Of a stretch of 42,820 bases of DNA, positions 7,220-15,403 are shown piece by piece. The position numbers were made by a program, and so were the translations under genes. Below the pieces are notes generated by a model. It was given only the letters and a program-made list of their open reading frames with translations, did no database searches and was not told the DNA's origin. Source of the DNA: RGIG9060 sp045645985 (GTDB lineage Bacteria; Spirochaetota; Spirochaetia; Treponematales; Treponemataceae); NCBI GenBank assembly GCA_045645985.1, contig JAZRJV010000060.1, forward strand, positions 1 through 42,820, written 5' to 3'. Every line of letters begins with the position of its first letter. Positions within the stretch are counted from its first letter, which is position 1.

Positions 7220-8986
7220 CTATTTTTCACCCAAAATCGCTTTCAAAGATTCCCCTATCTCACTTTCAAGTTTAGTTATCCGAGCAAAAATATCTTCTGA
7301 TTTTTCAGGAGCTTGATATTCATAAAAATATCTAGTCATAGGAATTTCATAACCAACTTTTGTTTTTTTAGGGTCATACCAAGCATCTGGAGCATAAGGC
7401 AAAACTTCACGATTAAAATAGGAATCAATATCTTCGTTCATTGGAATATTTTCTGTATCTTGCAAATCTTTGTTGGGAACAGGATTTCCTTTTTTATCTT
7501 TTACAATATTTCCGTTTTCATCTTTTTGCGGACGTTCCACAGTGATTTTGTTATAGCCAAATTCAGTAGTATCAAAAAGTTTGCTTTCACAATAAATTCC
7601 GTCTTTATCTCCATAAACTTTTTCATTTTGATATTCACTGTATGCTTGAACAATTAACTCTCTACATTTATCTGTAATATCATTTCGTTTTGTACCGATT
7701 GATTTTCTTCTTGGTTCATAACATTTTGAAGCATCTATAAGCAAAACTTTTCCAGTTTTCTTTTCGCTTCTGTCTTTATTCAACACCCAAATATATGTAC
7801 TAATTCCTGTATTCATAAACATATCTGTTCCAAGTTGAATAATACAATCAAGCCAATCGTTTTCTAAAATATATCTGCGAATTTCACTTGGTCCACTTTC
7901 TGCATCACCACTGAACAATGGAGAACCATTTTGGATAATTGCCATTTTTCCATGTTCTGAAAGTTTTGAAAGTCCGTTTAATACAAAAAGTTGCTGACCA
8001 TCACTGATTTTTGGAAGTCCTGGAGCAAATCTTCCGGCATCACCTAGTTTATGTTCTTTTTCTACTGCGTCTTTTTCCTTTTTCCAATCGATACCAAAAG
8101 GTGGATTTGAAATAATATAATCAAAAGTAAATCCTTTAAATTGGTCATTGCTCAAAGTATTGCCAAATCGCATATTGTTTGGGTCGCCACCTCGAATCAT
8201 CATATCAGCTTTTGCAATTCCAAAGGTAGAAGGATTTATTTCTTGCCCAAAAGTAATAACATCAGTTTCTGCATTTAATTTTGCAATTCTCTCTTGCATA
8301 CAAGAAAGCATCTGACTTGTTCCCATTGCCATATCGTATACAGTGCAAGTTTTTGTGTTTGCAATATCACTATCTGCAAGAAGAATATCTGTCATAAGAT
8401 AAATAATATCTCGGCTTGTAAAGTGAGCTCCGGCTTGGTCATCATAACTTTCAGAAAAACGCCGAACCAAATCTTCAAAAATATAACCACAATCTACAGC
8501 ACTTATTTTATCCGGTCCAAGATAGCCTTTTTCAGAATTAAATTCTTTTATAACAAGATAAAGAGCTTCTGCTTCTACAAGTCGTTTTATAATGTTATCA
8601 AATTCAAATTTTGCAAGAATATCCTGCACATTTTCCGAAAATCCATGAATGTAATCTCTAAAATTTTCTTCAATATTTGCAGGGTCATTCAACAAACTTG
8701 TAAAATTAAATTTTGAAATATTATAAAACTGATAGTCTGAGGCTTTTCGTAAAAATCCGTCTTTGATAACCATAGTTTTTACTTTTTCATATTGTTCAAG
8801 AACTGCATTTTGTGTTGGTAATAAACAATCGTGGAATCGTTTTATTACTGTAAATGGCAAAATTACAAGTCCATATTCGTGAGGCTTGAATGGACCTGCA
8901 AGTACATTTGCAACATTCCACATCATTGCAGATTTTTCTTGTATATTTATTCCTACATTTGAAATTAAATTATCGTTTGCTGTCAT
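7220..8986 (-). CDS. hsdM: Type I restriction-modification DNA methyltransferase subunit HsdM
   Basis: 588 residues from the chosen ATG. This N6-adenine methyltransferase subunit works with HsdS. In the 591-residue numbering from the GTG at 8995, the N-terminal helical HsdM domain comes first, then GAHFTSRD (189-196), SAM-binding motif I region DMAMGTSQML (221-230) and catalytic NPPF (297-300). Motif I departs from the usual DPxxGTGG form of HsdM, with S and Q where two glycines are typical. The frame can start at a GTG at 8995, but ATG at 8986 has AGGGTG about 6 bases upstream and sits a normal distance from the promoter -10 at 9007, so 8986 is preferred. It is the first gene of the leftward island operon. 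Confidence 0.93.
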   Translation of the reverse strand: MTANDNLISNVGINIQEKSAMMWNVANVLAGPFKPHEYGLVILPFTVIKRFHDCLLPTQNAVLEQYEKVKTMVIKDGFLRKASDYQFYNISKFNFTSLLNDPANIEENFRDYIHGFSENVQDILAKFEFDNIIKRLVEAEALYLVIKEFNSEKGYLGPDKISAVDCGYIFEDLVRRFSESYDDQAGAHFTSRDIIYLMTDILLADSDIANTKTCTVYDMAMGTSQMLSCMQERIAKLNAETDVITFGQEINPSTFGIAKADMMIRGGDPNNMRFGNTLSNDQFKGFTFDYIISNPPFGIDWKKEKDAVEKEHKLGDAGRFAPGLPKISDGQQLFVLNGLSKLSEHGKMAIIQNGSPLFSGDAESGPSEIRRYILENDWLDCIIQLGTDMFMNTGISTYIWVLNKDRSEKKTGKVLLIDASKCYEPRRKSIGTKRNDITDKCRELIVQAYSEYQNEKVYGDKDGIYCESKLFDTTEFGYNKITVERPQKDENGNIVKDKKGNPVPNKDLQDTENIPMNEDIDSYFNREVLPYAPDAWYDPKKTKVGYEIPMTRYFYEYQAPEKSEDIFARITKLESEIGESLKAILGEK

Positions 8987-9006
8987 ATAAAACACCCTAT
9001 TGTACT

Positions 9007-9015
9007 ATTATACCA
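9007..9015 (-). promoter_or_regulatory. Extended -10 promoter for the hsdM operon
   Basis: On the minus strand TGGTATAAT is a perfect TATAAT with the TGn extension. It predicts transcription starting near 9000, a leader of about 14 bases before the ATG at 8986. No good -35 box is visible, as often accepted with an extended -10. Confidence 0.6.
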
Positions 9016-9111
9016 CAAAACCCCATTTTTTCATACCTCCATTCTACCACACCCCCTGTCTCAAAAAACGATACACCTAGTAAAATTTTTGCAAATTTGC
9101 TGTAAACAAAA

Positions 9112-9159
9112 AAAAGACTGTCTGTAGCGTAAAATTTTACACTTACTAGACAGTCTTTT
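9112..9159 (-). terminator. Intrinsic terminator between the lipoprotein gene and the hsdM operon
   Basis: Perfect 12-base arms AAAAGACTGTCT (9112-9123) and AGACAGTCTTTT (9148-9159). The loop contains its own 12-base palindrome GTAAAATTTTAC (9129-9140). On the minus strand a run of eight U follows, so it ends transcription from the lipoprotein gene. The opposite strand also ends in a U-rich run, so it could work in both directions. It marks the right boundary of the defence island. Confidence 0.85.
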
Positions 9160-9178
9160 GTTTTTAGTAAAGCACTAA

Positions 9179-9760
9179 TTATTCAGCAGCGGCGGCTTTT
9201 TGGCGTTTGCTTTCTTCTAATGCTTTGAAAGCTTCTTGTGCTTTGAAATCTGCAAATGCAGCTGATTCGTTTCTTACAAATGGAGTTTCAACTGATTCCA
9301 TTTGTTTTGCAAGATTTTCTGCAGCTTTGTCGATGTCGTAACCCATCAAAACATAGATTCCGCCTTCAACATCTTCCCACTTGCCTTTAATTTCTGCACC
9401 AGAAATTGTTGTGTTTGCAGTTTGGATAGAAACTTGTTCGATATATTCAATCATCTGTGTTTCATTTCCAACACCTGCATCTTGCATATAAGTTTTAAGA
9501 ACTGTTTCTACATCAGTTTTTACCCAGAAAGCAATTTTGTTTCTTGCATCTGATTCTGCTCTTGCCATTGAAGAAGCACGATTTGTTCCTTTTCCAAATC
9601 CAATTTCATAATGAAGTACAGGATCTGCTAAAGCCATATCAGCAACCCATTGTGGTCTAGGAATACCTTCTGCACCAAGAACTTCTTTTGGTTTTGAAGC
9701 ACAACTAAATGATACAAGCACTAATGCTACTACAAACAAAATACCTAAAATTTTCTTCAT
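9179..9760 (-). CDS. LPP20-like lipoprotein
   Basis: 193 residues. Signal peptide with lipobox VSFSC (Cys20 lipidated), then a compact domain with PQWV, a GFGKG turn and a conserved A-R-xx-A-xx-A-R-N-K helix (about 61-77), typical of LPP20-type lipoproteins and related surface lipoproteins of spirochetes. The C-terminus is alanine- and charge-rich helix ending KAAAAE. It probably sits in the envelope on the periplasmic side; function unknown. GGAGGA (9766-9771) lies upstream of the ATG, and a TATAAT box lies on the minus strand at 9781-9786. It has its own terminator and no close operon partner. Confidence 0.75.
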   Translation of the reverse strand: MKKILGILFVVALVLVSFSCASKPKEVLGAEGIPRPQWVADMALADPVLHYEIGFGKGTNRASSMARAESDARNKIAFWVKTDVETVLKTYMQDAGVGNETQMIEYIEQVSIQTANTTISGAEIKGKWEDVEGGIYVLMGYDIDKAAENLAKQMESVETPFVRNESAAFADFKAQEAFKALEESKRQKAAAAE

Positions 9761-9780
9761 TTTGTTCCTCCGTTACATTT

Positions 9781-9786
9781 ATTATA
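9781..9786 (-). promoter_or_regulatory. -10 box of the lipoprotein gene
   Basis: A perfect TATAAT on the minus strand 20 bases upstream of the ATG at 9760. No convincing -35 box at 16-18 bases. Flanking AACAC/GTGTT arms (about 9786-9810) form a weak inverted repeat that may be an operator or chance. Confidence 0.4.
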
Positions 9787-9836
9787 ACACCCTTTCTTAA
9801 AAAAAGTGTTACTAAAAATATAATTTTTTTTACAAA

Positions 9837-11597
9837 TTAAATTCCTACAAATTTTGAGTCTACTTTGTCTTTAATGTAAGCAATAAACTCATCAATTTTC
9901 ATAATTTGTTGAGGGCGTCCATCTCTAAAGCGAACTGCTACAGCACCATCTGCTTTTTCTTTTTCACCAACAACCAACATATATGGAATTTTCTTAAGCT
10001 GTGCTGTTTTGATTTTTCCGTTCATACGGTCGTTACCAAGATTTGCTTCAACTCTTACACCACAAGCTTTTAGTTTTTCTGTAATTTCTACAGCGTAATC
10101 ATCTAGAGATGGAGCAACAGGAATTACAACTGCTTGTTGATATTGTAACCAAGCTGGTAAAGCACCTGCAAAGTTTTCTAAAAGGATACCGATAAATCTT
10201 TCAAGAGAACCTAAAACTGCACGGTGAAGCATTACAGGATGATGTTTTGTATTATCTGAACCAACATATTCAGCATTTAATCTTTGTGCACTTGGTAATT
10301 GATAGTCAACTTGGATTGTTCCACATTGCCATTCACGACCTAAAGCGTCAATCAAAGTAAATTCAAGTTTTGGTCCATAGAAAGCACCTTCACCTGGTTG
10401 AATTTCGTATTCAAGTCCTGCTTGTTTACATGCTTCTGCCAAAGCACCTTCTGCTCTGTCCCAGTCTTCATCTGTTCCAACTCTTAATTCTGGACGAGTA
10501 GAGAATTTTACTAAAATCTTGTCTTCTGTAAATCCGAAGTCTTTGTACATATCTTTTAAAAGATTACAGAATTTTGTTACTTCAGAAGGAATTTGATCTT
10601 CTGTACAGAAAATGTGTCCATCATCCTGCACGAATCCACGAACACGCATAATTCCATGTAAAGCCCCACTTGCTTCGTTTCTTGTACAAGAACCAAATTC
10701 TGCCATACGCAAAGGCAAATCTTTGTAAGAGCGAAGTCTGTTTCTAAAGATTTCAACATGGCCTGGACAGTTCATTGGTTTTAGAGCAAAAAGTCGTTTT
10801 TCACTTTCTGTGATAAACATATTTGCTTTGTATTTTGCCCAGTGACCACTTCGTTCCCAAAGTGAACGAGGCATAACAAATGGAGTATTTACTTCAACAT
10901 AACCATCTGCTCTAATTTTATCTCTAACATAATCTTTAATAATAGAATAGATTGTCCAACCGTTTGGATGCCAGAAAATTTCACCTGGGTTTTCTTCATC
11001 GATATGGAATAAATCTAAATCTGTTCCGATTTTTCTGTGGTCGCGTTTTTCTGCTTCTTCAAGCATGAACAAATATTCTTTTAAGTCGTTTGGTTTTTCC
11101 CAAGCTGTTCCGTAGATACGAGTAAGCATTGGGCGTTTAACATCCCCTCTCCAATATGCTCCCGCTGTTTTCATCAATTTGAATGCTTGAGGATTAAGTT
11201 GTTTTGTATTTTCAACATGAGGACCACGACACAAATCTGTAAAAGTATCTTGTGTGTAAATTGAGATAACTTCATCTTCTGGAAGTTCATCAATCAATTC
11301 CAATTTGTAAGGTTGGTCAGCAAAAATTTGTTTTGCTTCTTCTCTTGAAACTTCCTTACGAACAAAATCGTGATTCCCGCTTACAATGCGGCGCATCTCT
11401 TTTTCGATTTCTGCAAGGTCATCTTGTGTTATGGGACGAGTAAGTTCAAAGTCGTAGTAAAATCCTGTGTCGATTGAAGGCCCAATCGCAATTTTTGAAC
11501 CTGGAAACAATTTGAAAACTGCTTCTGCCATAACATGTGCCATACTATGTCTAACTTTTGATAGTTGGCTGTCTTTTTCTGGTTTTAGTTGAATCAT
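9837..11597 (-). CDS. thrS: Threonyl-tRNA synthetase without TGS domain
   Basis: 586 residues. It charges tRNA-Thr. The N-terminal editing domain shows the HSMAH zinc-type motif (17-21) and the matching DLCRGPHV segment. The class II catalytic core shows MNCPGH, the RNEASGALHGIMRVRGF motif 2 region, the H-bearing EGAFYGPKLEF and motif 3 LHRAVLGSLERFIG; the anticodon-binding domain closes the protein. The enzyme starts directly at the editing domain, so the roughly 60-residue TGS domain found in E. coli ThrRS (642 residues) is absent. This looks natural rather than truncated, because promoter and ribosome site sit just upstream of this ATG. The synthetase is a single-gene unit divergent from the gene at 11724. 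Confidence 0.97.
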   Translation of the reverse strand: MIQLKPEKDSQLSKVRHSMAHVMAEAVFKLFPGSKIAIGPSIDTGFYYDFELTRPITQDDLAEIEKEMRRIVSGNHDFVRKEVSREEAKQIFADQPYKLELIDELPEDEVISIYTQDTFTDLCRGPHVENTKQLNPQAFKLMKTAGAYWRGDVKRPMLTRIYGTAWEKPNDLKEYLFMLEEAEKRDHRKIGTDLDLFHIDEENPGEIFWHPNGWTIYSIIKDYVRDKIRADGYVEVNTPFVMPRSLWERSGHWAKYKANMFITESEKRLFALKPMNCPGHVEIFRNRLRSYKDLPLRMAEFGSCTRNEASGALHGIMRVRGFVQDDGHIFCTEDQIPSEVTKFCNLLKDMYKDFGFTEDKILVKFSTRPELRVGTDEDWDRAEGALAEACKQAGLEYEIQPGEGAFYGPKLEFTLIDALGREWQCGTIQVDYQLPSAQRLNAEYVGSDNTKHHPVMLHRAVLGSLERFIGILLENFAGALPAWLQYQQAVVIPVAPSLDDYAVEITEKLKACGVRVEANLGNDRMNGKIKTAQLKKIPYMLVVGEKEKADGAVAVRFRDGRPQQIMKIDEFIAYIKDKVDSKFVGI

Positions 11598-11613
11598 ATA
11601 AGTTCCTTTTCTT

Positions 11614-11630
11614 CACGGCTACATCCCGTG
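11614..11630 (-). promoter_or_regulatory. Small hairpin in the thrS leader
   Basis: CACGG and CCGTG arms of 5 bases with a 7-base loop, lying in the thrS leader just upstream of the AAGGAAC ribosome-binding site. It could affect translation start; it is too small to call a T-box or a tRNA-like operator. Confidence 0.3.
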
Positions 11631-11644
11631 GTTTATTACTAAAT

Positions 11645-11673
11645 AGTATATAAATTTTAACATTTTACATCAA
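11645..11673 (-). promoter_or_regulatory. thrS promoter
   Basis: TTGATG (11668-11673) and TATACT (11645-11650) on the minus strand with a 17-base spacer, predicting a start near 11638 and a leader of about 40 bases. It shares the gap with the opposite-facing promoter at 11689-11717. Confidence 0.6.
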
Positions 11674-11688
11674 TATAAAAATTTAACC

Positions 11689-11717
11689 TTGCCCAAATTA
11701 GTTTTTTATCCGATAAT
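11689..11717 (+). promoter_or_regulatory. Promoter of the 469-residue protein gene, predicts a leaderless message
   Basis: TTGCCC (11689-11694), 17-base spacer, GATAAT (11712-11717). The ATG is only 6 bases past the -10 box, so transcription would start at or next to the A of the ATG. No Shine-Dalgarno is present. Confidence 0.5.
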
Positions 11718-11723
11718 GTTTAT

Positions 11724-13133
11724 ATGGAAAATTACGAGAATTTTACAAAAGAACTATTTGAAGTTTTTGATGAAAAAGTACGCTGGTACGATACTGAAGA
11801 ACTTCCAAGAATGCTAGAAGAATATAGAAGACTTCTTGCCCATGTTGGAAATGTTTATACAACTCTTTTAAAGAAAAGTACAATTTCAGCAGATCCATAC
11901 AAACTTGAAAAGAAAATTTCTGAAATTAAGCCAATTTCTGATAAACCTTTTAATGAATCCGAACGCAATCTTGTTATTGGAACTCGTCTTTCTGATTATG
12001 AATCGATGTTGGATTTTATCTGTAACTTTTTTACTTTTTCCGTTTCAAATATCAAAGCAGATAGAATAAAAAAATTAGTTGACTTTAACAACGGATTTCA
12101 ATGGCATTCTGTAATTGCAACTTCTGCAAGTCCTAACACAAAAGGTCTTTCCGATTGTTTAGTTCCAATTAGACAAGGAACTGATGCACTCGCCACAAGT
12201 GTTTTAAATGATAGTTTAAGTAACGCAGCAAAAACAGTTGAAATCATCAACGGAATTTTGAAAGAATTTGCAGATTTTCAACGCGAAGTTTACAAGGTTG
12301 AAATTCGCCGAGAAGTTATGGCTCATCCATCTTTCTTAATTGATAAAGTTTTTGAATCAAAAGAAAGTATGCTTGCACAAATAAAAAAAGTGTTTCAGGC
12401 AGTTGCAACTAAGAAAGCTTTTTACAATGAACTTATTGACGAAATTATTGAAGAAACAATCGGCGATAATGCTAAAGAAAAACAACAATCTTTAATTTCA
12501 AAGTTAGTTGTAAAAAAATCTTCAAAGCAAGCAAAAGAAAAACAAATTGATACTCGGCAAATCTTGATGGATTCTGTTCGTTCACTAGGTGGCGTTGTTC
12601 CTCAGTTAGAATCCATAATTACTAAATTTCAAGCTAACAGCGAAGTGCTAGAAAACGAAAAAACATCTTTTTGGGCAAAACTAATTGAAATTATCCAAAA
12701 AGCTTTTAACCTTGATAAAAAAACTCTTGTTTACAAAATAGTTCTTGTGGATAGCATGACTCAATCCAAACATTACGAGCATATCGATTTTAATGAGTTT
12801 ATTTTAAGTTTGCAAAAACGATGTAAATATTATTTGTCATTTTCAACAAGAAAAACTCCAGGTTATGAAAAAATTGAAGCTATGTCAGATGAAAAGGTTG
12901 TTGAATTTATTTCAAAAAATCTTTCTGAATGTCAAAGATTACTTGGAACTCTTTCTGCCCTTGATGATTTTTTCAAAGAAACTGTTACTCCGTTGGATAG
13001 AAGTAAGATAAAAGGAATAAAGATGGAAATTTCATCTTTAAAAAATACAATAATAAAAACAAATCAACGCAAAGCTGAATATTCTTCTATTATAGAAGAA
13101 CAAAAACAAATGAAAAAATTAGGATTGATTTAA
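11724..13133 (+). CDS. Conserved-looking hypothetical cytoplasmic protein, 469 residues
   Basis: I do not recognise this protein. It has no signal peptide or membrane segment, is rich in K, E, S and I, and looks mostly alpha-helical with coiled-coil potential near the C-terminus (about 430-465). The central part is KKSSKQAKEKQ-like basic linker followed by a second helical block. Its stop overlaps the ATG of the oligopeptide-binding protein (TAATG), so the two are translated together. The promoter predicts a leaderless message. A structural or scaffold role is possible but not supported by any motif. Confidence 0.8.
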   Translation: MENYENFTKELFEVFDEKVRWYDTEELPRMLEEYRRLLAHVGNVYTTLLKKSTISADPYKLEKKISEIKPISDKPFNESERNLVIGTRLSDYESMLDFICNFFTFSVSNIKADRIKKLVDFNNGFQWHSVIATSASPNTKGLSDCLVPIRQGTDALATSVLNDSLSNAAKTVEIINGILKEFADFQREVYKVEIRREVMAHPSFLIDKVFESKESMLAQIKKVFQAVATKKAFYNELIDEIIEETIGDNAKEKQQSLISKLVVKKSSKQAKEKQIDTRQILMDSVRSLGGVVPQLESIITKFQANSEVLENEKTSFWAKLIEIIQKAFNLDKKTLVYKIVLVDSMTQSKHYEHIDFNEFILSLQKRCKYYLSFSTRKTPGYEKIEAMSDEKVVEFISKNLSECQRLLGTLSALDDFFKETVTPLDRSKIKGIKMEISSLKNTIIKTNQRKAEYSSIIEEQKQMKKLGLI

Positions 13134-14671
13134 TGAATTTTTTTAATAAAAATAAATTTATTTTGTTGATTTTATTTATTTGCTTTCAGCCAGTTTTTTC
13201 TCAATTTAATCCAGAAAATCAGCGAGAATTTGTAATTTTATCTGCTCATCCTAATCCAGATTTAAATCCTCATACAGCATCTTATAATTCAGAAATTCAA
13301 ATTATAAATGGATTATACGAAGGGCTTTTTAGTTACGACCCATTAACTTTGCAGCCTGTTCCTGCAATTTGTGATACATACAAACTTTCTCGCGACAAAA
13401 AAACTTGGACATTTACGCTAAAAGAAAATGTTATGTTTAGCGATGGAACTAAAATCACTGCACAAAATGTTTTGGATTCATGGATTAAACTTCTAAAAAA
13501 TCCAAATGCGCCTTTTGCATCTTTGTTTGATATTGTTTGCGGTGCAACAGATTTTAAAAATGGAAAAATTACAGAAGAAGAACTTGGAATAAAAGTAAAA
13601 GACGAAAAAACAATTTCAGTAAAACTTTTAAATCCAGCAGAACATTTTATAAACATTTTATGCACACAAGCATTTTCTGTTGTAAATAACGACGAAAATT
13701 GTTTTTCTGGTGCATTTGTTCTAAAAGAATATCAACAAGATTATATCATTTTAGAAAAAAATCAAAATTATTGGGATGCACAAAATGTTGCACTTCCTTC
13801 AATAAAGATTTTAATTAGTAACAATGAAGAAGAAAATACTTTTTTGTACAATACAGGAAAAGTTGATTGGGCGATGGATATGCTTACAATCAAAAAAGTA
13901 TTAAAGCCACAAACCATTTTTTTATCAACTCAGTTTGGAACAGAATACTTTTTCTTCAAACCTTTACAAGAACCTTGGAATAATCCAACTTTACGAATGG
14001 CACTTCTAAGCGCAATTCCATGGAATGAATTTCAAGAAAAATCTTTGGTAAAGGCAACAAATTTTATCGTTCCAGTTGCTGATTATCCACAGATTTTTGG
14101 AGTACCTGAATACGATTTAGATTCAGCCTTAGAATTAAAAAAACAGGCCGGTTTTGAAAATCAAACTTTATCTTTAATTTGTGCAATTCAAGATAGTGAA
14201 TACAGCATGGAACTTGCAAAAAAATTGAAATCTTATTGGGAAAAAATCGGTGTAGAATTGATTATACAAAAAACTCCTGCAAACAGATATTTAAAAAGCA
14301 TTCCAGGATGGAACGCACAACTTTTCACATACTCTTGGGTAGGAGACTTTGCAGATCCAGTTGCTTTTTTAGAACTTTTTAGAGGCGACTCATCTTTGAA
14401 TGTTAGTGGTTGGAAAGATGAAACTTTTGATAATTTGTTATTGCAATCGGCTACACTTTCTGGACAAGACCGTTTTAAAAAATTATCTGAAGCAGAACAA
14501 TATTTGCTTGACCAAGGAATGATTATTCCAATTTCCCATAGTGTTTCATTAAATGTAATTGATACAAGTTATGTAAAAGGTTGGTTTGAAAATGCATTGA
14601 ATTTTCATCCATTAAAATATATTTATTTGGAAAAAGAAATGTCTTTCCCAAATATTGTAAAAATCAATTAG
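13133..14671 (+). CDS. Oligopeptide-type ABC transporter substrate-binding protein (SBP_bac_5)
   Basis: 512 residues. A cleavable signal peptide (about 1-23, ending VFSQ) has no lipobox cysteine, so the protein is probably free in the periplasm. The mature part follows the OppA/DppA pattern: an N-terminal lobe with NPHTASYNSEIQIINGLYEGL, the LSRDKKTWTFTLKENVMFSDGT stretch in which the SDG-T core of the family is seen, and a C-terminal lobe with GWNAQLFTYSWVGDFADP-like residues. It should bind peptides for an ABC importer, but no permease or ATPase gene is nearby, so it would use a transporter encoded elsewhere or have a sensing role. It starts inside the stop of the preceding gene. Confidence 0.9.
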   Translation: MNFFNKNKFILLILFICFQPVFSQFNPENQREFVILSAHPNPDLNPHTASYNSEIQIINGLYEGLFSYDPLTLQPVPAICDTYKLSRDKKTWTFTLKENVMFSDGTKITAQNVLDSWIKLLKNPNAPFASLFDIVCGATDFKNGKITEEELGIKVKDEKTISVKLLNPAEHFINILCTQAFSVVNNDENCFSGAFVLKEYQQDYIILEKNQNYWDAQNVALPSIKILISNNEEENTFLYNTGKVDWAMDMLTIKKVLKPQTIFLSTQFGTEYFFFKPLQEPWNNPTLRMALLSAIPWNEFQEKSLVKATNFIVPVADYPQIFGVPEYDLDSALELKKQAGFENQTLSLICAIQDSEYSMELAKKLKSYWEKIGVELIIQKTPANRYLKSIPGWNAQLFTYSWVGDFADPVAFLELFRGDSSLNVSGWKDETFDNLLLQSATLSGQDRFKKLSEAEQYLLDQGMIIPISHSVSLNVIDTSYVKGWFENALNFHPLKYIYLEKEMSFPNIVKIN

Positions 14672-14740
14672 TTTAATTGCTAAATATATTTTTTCAGTTT
14701 TGAAAGTTATATAAATAAACTAGAATTTATTTAAATTTTA

Positions 14741-14749
14741 TGATATAAT
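14741..14749 (+). promoter_or_regulatory. Extended -10 promoter of the carD-ispD-ispF operon, predicts a leaderless message
   Basis: TGATATAAT is a perfect TATAAT with TGn extension, 9 bases before the ATG at 14759. The only possible -35 (TAGAAT at 14721-14726) is poor. No Shine-Dalgarno lies between -10 and ATG. Confidence 0.6.
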
Positions 14750-14758
14750 GGAATTTAT

Positions 14759-15403
14759 ATGAGTGACAAAAATACTGCCTATAAAGTTGACCAAAAGATT
14801 GTTTATCCTAGCCAAGGCGTAGGAACAATCAAAGAAATCAAAGAAAAAAAATTTAAAGATCAGATGATTCTTTACTATGTAATTTATCTTGATGTTTCTG
14901 ACATGACAGTAATGATTCCAGTTGAAAAATGTGACGAACTAGGAATTAGAGCAATCGTTTCAAAAGAAGAAGCTTTAAACGCAATCGAAATGATTGGTCA
15001 AGAATTTGAACCTATCACTTCTGACTGGAAACTAAGATATCAGATGAATCTTGATTTGCTAAAAAAAGGTAGCATCAACGATATCGCTTCTATTGTTCGC
15101 TGTCTTTATCACAGAAGTAAAGTAAAAGAATTGCCTATTTTAGAGCGCAAACTTTATGATTCTGCAAAAAAACTTTTAGAAGATGAAATTTCTTATTCAC
15201 TAGAAAAAACATCCAAAGAAGTTGAAGCAATGATTCATGCTAAACTTGAACCTCTTGGACTAATGCACGCAAAACAACAGTCATCTATAAGCAAAGATTA
15301 TCTTGATGGTGATGATGAAGACTTCCTTGATGATGAAGATTCACCAGTAGAAGACGAAGAAGAAGATGACGATGACGACATGATGGATGACGACGACGAA
15401 TGA
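14759..15403 (+). CDS. CarD/CdnL-family RNA polymerase-binding regulator with acidic tail
   Basis: 214 residues. The N-terminal RNA-polymerase interaction domain is clear: VDQKIVYPSQGVGTI (10-24) and YYVIYLDVSDMTVMIPV (about 42-58). The helical DNA-binding part follows (about 75-165). CarD-type proteins bind the polymerase beta subunit and stabilise open promoter complexes, often at rRNA and growth genes. The last 45 residues are almost entirely D and E, ending in a DDDDE run; family members elsewhere usually lack such a long tail. It overlaps ispD by ATGA, so growth-linked regulation and isoprenoid synthesis are expressed together. Probably autoregulated or constitutive from the extended -10 promoter. 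Confidence 0.93.
   Translation: MSDKNTAYKVDQKIVYPSQGVGTIKEIKEKKFKDQMILYYVIYLDVSDMTVMIPVEKCDELGIRAIVSKEEALNAIEMIGQEFEPITSDWKLRYQMNLDLLKKGSINDIASIVRCLYHRSKVKELPILERKLYDSAKKLLEDEISYSLEKTSKEVEAMIHAKLEPLGLMHAKQQSSISKDYLDGDDEDFLDDEDSPVEDEEEDDDDDMMDDDDE

Noticed and set aside
1..9180. Prophage or integrative element carrying the defence genes
   Set aside because: No integrase, transposase, tRNA gene or direct-repeat attachment sites are visible; the left boundary lies outside the window.
11614..11630. T-box riboswitch in front of thrS
   Set aside because: The leader is only about 40 bases and has one 5-base hairpin; no specifier loop, T-box sequence or terminator/antiterminator.
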